DNA of 64,000 nucleotides from an uncultured Bacteroidales bacterium (GTDB lineage: Bacteria > Bacteroidota > Bacteroidia > Bacteroidales > Paludibacteraceae). Shown here piece by piece: positions 58,438-64,000 of this stretch. A model generated the notes under the pieces. The model was not told the DNA's origin, did not search any database, and was given only the letters and a program-made list of their open reading frames with translations. How positions within the stretch are numbered: position 1 is the stretch's first letter; each line of letters opens with the position of its first letter. Location of the stretch: positions 35,217 to 99,216 of the forward strand of contig CADBYS010000006.1 of NCBI GenBank assembly GCA_902798965.1. The letters run 5' to 3'. Position numbers and translations under genes: made by a program.

Positions 58438-59573
58438 AAGAGGGAAAAATAAAGGATTCTTGTGTTGTTATAGCAGGACAGTCCCCCAAAGGAACATCTT
58501 ATAACGAAATAGGTAATGGAATGGAGTTTCATCAAGGGAAAAAAGCCTTTGGCGAAATCTTTATTCAGCCATCTAATGTGTGGACTACAGAAATTACAAA
58601 GATAGCGGAACCTTCAGATATTTTAATGTCAGTTAGAGCTCCAGTAGGACCTACTAATATAACGGAAAGAAGAATTTGTATTGGTCGTGGCTTGGCTGCC
58701 ATAAGATGTAGAGAAGGAGTGCTCCATAAATACGTCTTGTATGCTTTGAAATATATAGAATCAAAAATAGTGGGAAACGATGGTGCGGTGTTTAATTCAA
58801 TTAATAAAACGCAGATAGAAGAATTACCATTGCCTAAAGTCTCTCTCTCTGAGCAGCAGAGGATAGTTGAATTGCTGGATGCAGAATTTGCGAAGATTGA
58901 TGCCATCAAAGCCAATGCAGATCAACAACTAAAAGACGCAAAAGTTCTCTTCCAAGCAGCGCTAAAAGACGTGCTTACGCCAAAAGAGGGATGGGAAGAA
59001 AACAAGTTGGGTAAGTGTGTCGATAAGTTATCAGATGGTAGTCATAATCCGCCCAAAGGAGTAAAGGAAAGTGAATATATCATGCTTAGCTCTCGTAATA
59101 TAGGAGATGATTGTATTCAAGACTTAGATAACGTAAGATTCTTAACCCAAACGGATTTTGAGTTAGAAAACAAAAGAACGCTTGCTCGTGCAAATGATGT
59201 TGTTCTAACAATTGTTGGGACAATTGGTAGGTGTGCAGTTCTCAAGGAATCAGATTTGCCTGTTACATTGCAGCGAAGCGTTGCAATAATGAGCCCAAAA
59301 GATTATTTGGATTCAAGATTCATGATGTATTATTTGATGTCAATTTCTAATACATTACAGAAAGAAGCACAAGGAGTAGCGCAGAAAGGAATTTACCTCA
59401 ATCAACTTAAAAAGATTATTGTAAGATACCCTTCACTTATAAAACAGAGAGAAATTGTTGCATATTTAGATATAATCTCTCAGAAGGTTAATTCACTTCA
59501 ATCCAACTACAACCAGACAATAACCCTCTGCAATGATCTCAAGCAGGCATTTTTGAAATCAATATTTGAATAA
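58434..59573 (+). CDS. hsdS: Type I restriction-modification specificity subunit HsdS
   Basis: 379 residues with two target-recognition domains and two conserved helices. The first half ends in SEQQRIVELLDAEFAKIDAI, the second in KQREIVAYLDIISQKVNSLQ, the usual HsdS spacer helices. The domain starts (GQSPKGTSYNEIGNG; KLSDGSHNPPKGVKESEYI) are typical of target-recognition domains. Markedly more AT-rich than hsdM and hsdR, as expected for a part exchanged by recombination. Confidence 0.93.
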   Translation: MKEGKIKDSCVVIAGQSPKGTSYNEIGNGMEFHQGKKAFGEIFIQPSNVWTTEITKIAEPSDILMSVRAPVGPTNITERRICIGRGLAAIRCREGVLHKYVLYALKYIESKIVGNDGAVFNSINKTQIEELPLPKVSLSEQQRIVELLDAEFAKIDAIKANADQQLKDAKVLFQAALKDVLTPKEGWEENKLGKCVDKLSDGSHNPPKGVKESEYIMLSSRNIGDDCIQDLDNVRFLTQTDFELENKRTLARANDVVLTIVGTIGRCAVLKESDLPVTLQRSVAIMSPKDYLDSRFMMYYLMSISNTLQKEAQGVAQKGIYLNQLKKIIVRYPSLIKQREIVAYLDIISQKVNSLQSNYNQTITLCNDLKQAFLKSIFE

Positions 59574-59575
59574 CC

Positions 59576-62092
59576 ATGGACGAAACAGCAACCCGCCGAA
59601 AGAAGATTGACCCCAAGCTGTATGCGGAAGGCTGGGAGCAAGAGTCTTACCCTCAAAGCGTTATTCTCACCGAGCAGCGCGCGTACATTGCGCCCGGACG
59701 TGTAGAGAAACTGAGCGTCAACCGACATCCGAAAAAGGCGGATTATATCCTTGAATACAAGGGTATCAAGCTCGCAGTCATAGAAGCCAAACGTGACGAG
59801 GTTAATGTTTCCCTCGGTGTGGAGCAAGCCAAGCTATATGCTGACATGTTGCAAATTCGCTACACCTACGCCACGAACGGGGATGAGATATACTTCATCG
59901 ATATGGGTGTGCGCGATGCACATGGCGAGTACATAATACCTTCAACAGAATGCTTCGTGGATCGCTTCCCAACTCCCGATGAGTTGTGGCAAATGACCTT
60001 CCCCGAGGCAAACGATTGGCGTGACAAGTTCAACCTTGAGCCGTTCAATCGTGGCGGTGGACGAGAGCCGCGTTACTACCAAGTGAATGCTATCAATAAT
60101 GTCCTTGCAGCCATCGCCAACGAGCAACGACGCATGCTGCTCACCATGGCCACAGGCACGGGTAAGACCTACGTTGCTTTCCAGATATGCTGGAAACTCT
60201 TCCAAACGAATTGGAACAAACGTGGTGACGGACGCAAACCACGTATTCTGTTTATTTCCGACCGTAATATACTTGCCAATCAAGCCACGAACGACTTCGA
60301 GCAGTTCAACGAAGATGCCATAGTGCGCATCACGCCGGAGATGCTAACCAAGCGCGACAAGGAAGTGCCGACCGCACAGCACTTGTATTTCACGATCTTC
60401 CAGACGTTCATGAGCTCCGACAAGAACGGGCAACAATACTACAAGCAATACCCGACGGATTTCTTCGACTTCATCATTATCGATGAGTGCCACCGTGGTG
60501 GAGCGAAAGACGAGAGCGAGTGGCGGGAACTGATGGAATACTTTAGCGATGCCTACCAACTCGGCATGACGGCGACACCGCGACGTGCAGAAAATGCCAA
60601 CACTTACAGGTATTTCGGTGACCCGGTGTATGCCTATTCGCTCAAGCAGGGAATATCCGATGGTTACCTCACGCCTTTCCGTGTGTGCATAGCCGAGAGT
60701 AATATCGATACCTATAAGTATGACCCCGATGACGATATAGAGGGAGATATCGACCCCAACAAGACTTATACCGAAAAGGATTTCTATAACGGCGATATTG
60801 AGATGCGTCAACGTGATGAGCACCGAGTGAAAGAGATGCTCAAGCAGATCAATCCCGATGACAAGACAATCGTATTCTGCTGCACGCAAGCACATGCGGC
60901 TATCATCCGGGATATGATTAACCGCTTCGCCAAAAATCCTTCGCCGTTCTATTGCAAGCGTGTAACAGCCGATGACGGTAAGGAGGGAGAGGAGCAACTC
61001 AAACTCTTCCAGAACAACGAGCGGAAGATACCGACTATCCTAACCAGTTCGCAAAAGCTCTCCACCGGTGTGGATGCCCGTAACGTGCGAAACATTGTGC
61101 TGATGCGACCGGTGAACAACATGGTTGAGTTCAAGCAGATCATCGGTCGTGGTACGCGACTTTATGACGAGAAATACTACTTTACCATCATCGATTTCGT
61201 TGGCGCCAACAAGAACTTCCAGGATGTAGAGTGGGACGGTGATCCGTATTGCCCGATATGCGGCAACTACCCCTGTACATGCGACAAGCATCAGCCTTGC
61301 GAGAAATGCGGCAAGTATCCCTGCGAGTGCCCCAAAGAACCGAGCGCACCGCCTGAGCCGTGTGCTATATGCGGACATCTGCCGTGTACTTGCCCCGGAG
61401 GTATACCCCGTAAAACAATCCGCGTAAAGCTATCTACCGTTCACCAAATGTACGTCCGTACAGATTGGACGGAGAAGTTCGAGATCGGTGATGGAGAATT
61501 GATCACACTCGAAGAGTTTATCGAGCGGCTGTTTGGTAGGCTGCCCGAGTTCTTTGATAGTCCCGATGCACTGCGCATTAAATGGGAGAACCCCTTGACA
61601 CGTCAGCAGCTGCTTGAGCAATTGGCAAGAGAAGGATTCCCCGAGGAAAAACTGCTCATGATACGACGTTTGTTATGCAAGGAGGATTGCGATTTGTTCG
61701 ATATACTCTCCTTCCTTGCCTACCACACTACACCGCTCGAGCGAGCCAGACGTGTGGAACTGGTACGTAAGGATTATTACCAGAAGCAGAGCAAAGAGAA
61801 CCAGGCATTCCTCGACTTCCTGATGAACCAATATGTGCGTAACGGATATCATGAGTTTACGATGGAGAACTTGCCGATATTATTGGAAATGAAGTACGGA
61901 ACACCATTCGATGCTTGCAACGTGCTGAATATGGAGCCCGAACAAATTCAGAAATCGTATCTCGACTTCCAGCACCAACTCTATCTGCAAAACGCTGCTA
62001 ATCCTGCGGCAATGGCATTCAACTTCTACAATTTTGGTACCTACAATGACAACAGCGTTCATAATAGTAAACATTTAACAGTGCAACAATAG
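59576..62092 (+). CDS. hsdR: Type I restriction endonuclease subunit HsdR with Cys-rich insertion
   Basis: 838 residues. N-terminal nuclease PD-(D/E)XK residues D56, E70 and K72 (ADYILEYKG, AVIEAKR). Helicase motifs: Walker A A192-TGTGK197-T, D303-E-C-H, GMTATPRR and QIIGRGTRL. Residues about 557-608 carry three repeats of C-x2-C-G-x2-P-C-x-C, probably zinc-binding. The last 23 residues (YNFGTYNDNSVHNSKHL) match the start of the next gene product. It starts 2 bp after hsdS. Translocates DNA and cuts unmethylated targets. Confidence 0.95.
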   Translation: MDETATRRKKIDPKLYAEGWEQESYPQSVILTEQRAYIAPGRVEKLSVNRHPKKADYILEYKGIKLAVIEAKRDEVNVSLGVEQAKLYADMLQIRYTYATNGDEIYFIDMGVRDAHGEYIIPSTECFVDRFPTPDELWQMTFPEANDWRDKFNLEPFNRGGGREPRYYQVNAINNVLAAIANEQRRMLLTMATGTGKTYVAFQICWKLFQTNWNKRGDGRKPRILFISDRNILANQATNDFEQFNEDAIVRITPEMLTKRDKEVPTAQHLYFTIFQTFMSSDKNGQQYYKQYPTDFFDFIIIDECHRGGAKDESEWRELMEYFSDAYQLGMTATPRRAENANTYRYFGDPVYAYSLKQGISDGYLTPFRVCIAESNIDTYKYDPDDDIEGDIDPNKTYTEKDFYNGDIEMRQRDEHRVKEMLKQINPDDKTIVFCCTQAHAAIIRDMINRFAKNPSPFYCKRVTADDGKEGEEQLKLFQNNERKIPTILTSSQKLSTGVDARNVRNIVLMRPVNNMVEFKQIIGRGTRLYDEKYYFTIIDFVGANKNFQDVEWDGDPYCPICGNYPCTCDKHQPCEKCGKYPCECPKEPSAPPEPCAICGHLPCTCPGGIPRKTIRVKLSTVHQMYVRTDWTEKFEIGDGELITLEEFIERLFGRLPEFFDSPDALRIKWENPLTRQQLLEQLAREGFPEEKLLMIRRLLCKEDCDLFDILSFLAYHTTPLERARRVELVRKDYYQKQSKENQAFLDFLMNQYVRNGYHEFTMENLPILLEMKYGTPFDACNVLNMEPEQIQKSYLDFQHQLYLQNAANPAAMAFNFYNFGTYNDNSVHNSKHLTVQQ

Positions 62093-62110
62093 CAGATTTT
62101 TTCGAAAATA

Positions 62111-62142
62111 TTTGCAAATGTCAAAACTTTTTTGTATCTTTG
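62111..62142 (+). promoter_or_regulatory. Bacteroidota promoter for the 147-residue protein
   Basis: TTTGC at 62111-62115, 19 nt, TATCTTTG at 62135-62142. Confidence 0.82.
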
Positions 62143-62239
62143 CACCCGAAATCAGTTTATTCCGTTTTGGAATATAGTCAGCTCTCAGACCTAAAATAGG
62201 AGAACATATGCGCTATTAGCGCAAACAGACATATCCCTT

Positions 62240-62345
62240 TACAAACAAGTCGGCAAACTTTAAGCAAAGAATGAGATATGTCCCAATTATCTGTGTTAGC
62301 ATGGATAGGCGGGGCTCTTTGCGAAGTTTGCCGACCTTGTTTGTA
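62240..62345 (+). other. Long hairpin in the leader
   Basis: 62240-62270 is nearly complementary to 62316-62345 (arms share TACAAACAAG, TCGGCAAACTT and GCAAAGA with one or two bulges), leaving a 45-nt loop. The resulting 30-bp stem sits in the transcribed leader, 45 nt before the ATG at 62391. Confidence 0.7.
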
Positions 62346-62390
62346 GCCATCGCCTGTCCATGCTTTTTTATTGGCAAATCATTCACCACT

Positions 62391-62834
62391 ATGGGCAATA
62401 CTATCTACAACTTCGGTACGTACAACGACCATCACACTGACAACAGCAAGCACATTACAGCCAATGTGTCGTCACCCTCCGATCTTAACCGACTCATGCA
62501 CAACTTCTTCAACGACAATCCCGAAGACATCCAAGCCGAGGACGTGCATGAAGAGGAACCACCTCAACCTAAGGAAAACAAACCCGCATACTTTCCCTTG
62601 CTGACTGAACAATGTCGCAAAGAGGGAAAGATTGATAAGGTGGAGACTGAATTGGGCACAGCATGTAAAGGATCAGCCACTTGCCTTTGGAGTGTGATTC
62701 ATGTTAATGAGGCTTTAGGATATGTGGCCACCAACCATCTTGACGCACAAGATGTGTACAATGCTTTCACCGATTACTTTGGAGAACTACCATACAACGT
62801 ACGAAATTTTAGAGGCGCGCGCAATAAGAAATAA
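62391..62834 (+). CDS. Unknown protein sharing the HsdR tail motif
   Basis: 147 residues from the ATG at 62391; the longer frame from 62271 crosses the hairpin. It opens with YNFGTYNDHHTDNSKHIT, 13 of 18 identical to the HsdR C-terminus. A Glu/Pro-rich linker (EDVHEEEPPQPKENKP) leads to a helical C-terminal domain (KGSATCLWSVIHVNEALGYV, DAQDVYNAFTDYFGELPYNVRN). Function unknown. It could be a small adaptor that self-associates through its N-terminus. Confidence 0.6.
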   Translation: MGNTIYNFGTYNDHHTDNSKHITANVSSPSDLNRLMHNFFNDNPEDIQAEDVHEEEPPQPKENKPAYFPLLTEQCRKEGKIDKVETELGTACKGSATCLWSVIHVNEALGYVATNHLDAQDVYNAFTDYFGELPYNVRNFRGARNKK

Positions 62835-62844
62835 TTGCCGTTTA

Positions 62845-62869
62845 TTGCCGTGAGTCGCGGCATTTTTTT
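62845..62869 (+). terminator. Rho-independent terminator
   Basis: TGCCG (62846-62850) pairs with CGGCA (62858-62862), followed by seven Ts. It lies 12 bp after the stop of the 147-residue gene. Confidence 0.75.
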
Positions 62870-62917
62870 GCCGAAATAGCGTTTTACGCGGCAATTTTTT
62901 GCCGTTCATTGCCGAAA

Positions 62918-62948
62918 GGCGTTCACAATTTGTGAGCGTCTTTTTTTT
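62918..62948 (+). terminator. Second terminator overlapping a promoter
   Basis: GGCGTTCAC (62918-62926) pairs with GTGAGCGTC (62932-62940, two wobbles) around AATTT, followed by eight Ts. The loop and stem contain the upstream element of the next promoter. Confidence 0.65.
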
Positions 62949-62960
62949 GTTGTACCTTTG
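62929..62960 (+). promoter_or_regulatory. Bacteroidota promoter for the HNH gene
   Basis: TTTGT at 62929-62933, 19 nt, TACCTTTG at 62953-62960. Confidence 0.7.
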
Positions 62961-63014
62961 CACTGTTTTTCGGCAGGAGAAGGCGCCCTCCTCAACCCCG
63001 AAAGCACTACAACA

Positions 63015-63794
63015 ATGAGAAAATCAAAACTCAACTGGGTGTGCTACACCGGCAAGATGTTCGACGTGTATGTCACCCCAAACCTCATCACGCGCCTGCA
63101 TGCGCCGATTGAGCCCGATCTGGAGTACGTAACCTCCATGCAATGCCGATGCCTGCATCTCCACCCGAGTGGCGTAGGCTTAAATAAACACGGCGATATA
63201 GTCGCCTACCTGTACTCCACGAATAGCGGCAGATTCTTCGACCACGGCAAACATGGATGGAAGGAGCAAAAGTATGATTACTCGCCAGCTTCGCAAAATT
63301 GCAAAAAAGGAAGCAAACAGCCGGATATGCGTCAATTTGGTGCATTAAAGTGCCACTTGCTGGTTGCTCACGCGTGGATCGGCAAACGCCCCAAGGGTAT
63401 GGTATGCGACCATAAGGACACGAACCTAATGAACTGGCGTGCTAACAACCTTGAGTGGGTCTTCCCCGCAGAGAATTACCGCCGCGCCGGCATAGCCCGA
63501 AAACTGCGGAAGGTCGGTGTTGACCCGAAGCGAGTACACACCAATATTCTTGATGGTATATTCAAGCTCCCCGACGAACTTATCGACACACTTATCGTCA
63601 CGTTCCTCTGGCTCAGTCAGTACAAGTACGGCGATGTACCCCTGGACTACCAAACCCTCAACCTCACAATCGCTGCTGCACTCGATTACTGCGAAAGAAT
63701 GCAGAAATCAGATGTCAGGTATAAGGTATCGGAACTTGAAATAATAAACTCAAAATCAGTAATCCTGCCCTCGAGGGCTAAAAACAAAAATTAG
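63015..63794 (+). CDS. HNH-type endonuclease-like protein
   Basis: 259 residues from the ATG at 63015; the longer frame begins inside the promoter. An HNH_3-like core lies at about 115-160: CHLLVAHAWIG, GMVCDHKDTNLMNWRANNLEWV and PAENYRRA, with the His, Asp-His and Asn positions of the family. The C-terminal 90 residues are helical and unrecognised. HNH_3 proteins are common in phages and mobile DNA. Lies 7 bp before the final gene, so probably one operon. Confidence 0.7.
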   Translation: MRKSKLNWVCYTGKMFDVYVTPNLITRLHAPIEPDLEYVTSMQCRCLHLHPSGVGLNKHGDIVAYLYSTNSGRFFDHGKHGWKEQKYDYSPASQNCKKGSKQPDMRQFGALKCHLLVAHAWIGKRPKGMVCDHKDTNLMNWRANNLEWVFPAENYRRAGIARKLRKVGVDPKRVHTNILDGIFKLPDELIDTLIVTFLWLSQYKYGDVPLDYQTLNLTIAAALDYCERMQKSDVRYKVSELEIINSKSVILPSRAKNKN

Positions 63795-63801
63795 TATCAT
63801 T

Positions 63802-64000
63802 ATGACACAACAAGAATTACAAGCCGTCACCGTAGCATTCTGTGACGCACTGACCGAGGTGGAGAACTGCCTCAAGCTCAATCAATCCGACAGTCTGGCA
63901 CTGATGCACTTCATCATGATGCTCGATGATGCCCGCGACGAGTTCGTCAACGCCATCCTGCCCGATGCCACCGCCCAAGGCCAGGCGATCCTCGCCGAGG
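63802..64000 (+). CDS. Unknown helical protein (partial, runs off the window)
   Basis: 66 residues are visible, opening with MTQQELQAVTVAFCDALTEV and continuing as acidic helices (LMHFIMMLDDARDEFVNAILP). Not recognised. Probably cotranscribed with the HNH gene. Confidence 0.6.
   Translation, partial: MTQQELQAVTVAFCDALTEVENCLKLNQSDSLALMHFIMMLDDARDEFVNAILPDATAQGQAILAE

Overview
The window reads as a chromosome segment of a gut-type Bacteroidales bacterium (phylum Bacteroidota). The evidence is the Bacteroidota promoter form (TTTGC, 19 nt, TAnnTTTG) found upstream of many genes with identical spacing, a SusC/SusD pair, BspA-like leucine-rich repeats, C10 and M6 proteases, DUF4271 next to uroporphyrinogen-III synthase, and many secreted proteins that end in a shared Bacteroidales-type C-terminal tail. 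I cannot name a species. No rRNA, tRNA or CRISPR array was found.

Layout. 1-12.3 kb: secreted cell-envelope proteins on the + strand (end of an unknown gene, GHL10 glycosidase, a very large multidomain protein, a NAGPA-type phosphodiester glycosidase, an N-acetylmuramoyl-L-alanine amidase). 12.6-13.0 kb: rplS. 13.2-21.7 kb: accessory region with a MNT/HEPN toxin-antitoxin pair, a DUF2971 protein, a BspA-like protein, a DUF4143 ATPase, an AbiE-type toxin-antitoxin pair and an unknown protein. 22.1-30.5 kb: a four-gene operon that is the most interesting part: an exported von Willebrand A protein, a membrane-bridging protein, a large tubulin/FtsZ-like GTPase and a 1168-residue membrane protein carrying an intact papain-like protease domain. 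30.6-44.2 kb: M16 protease, SusC/SusD/lipoprotein operon, C10 and M6 secreted proteases, which together look like a protein or peptide acquisition locus. 44.2-51.2 kb: housekeeping genes (LOG family, DUF4271, hemD, rnpA, yidD, trmD, rmuC) plus a CotH-family protein. 51.4-54.6 kb: an envelope cluster with a TonB C-terminal domain, a GldM-C-like protein and a GldL-like membrane protein. 54.8-55.9 kb: a decayed toxin-antitoxin locus. 56.1-62.1 kb: two small membrane or lipoprotein genes coupled to a type I restriction-modification system (hsdM, hsdS, hsdR). 62.1-64 kb: a small protein with a long hairpin leader, an HNH-type protein and a truncated gene at the window edge.

Intergenic DNA is rich in small repeats: heptamer arrays of (GACTTTY)n and (GTGAAAR)n, some inside or touching genes; a 12-bp tandem array that runs into the start codon of the tubulin operon; a dispersed 20-mer; and a 446-bp element with imperfect terminal inverted repeats that looks like a miniature transposon. 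Statements about families rest on motif recognition by eye; no database search was run.
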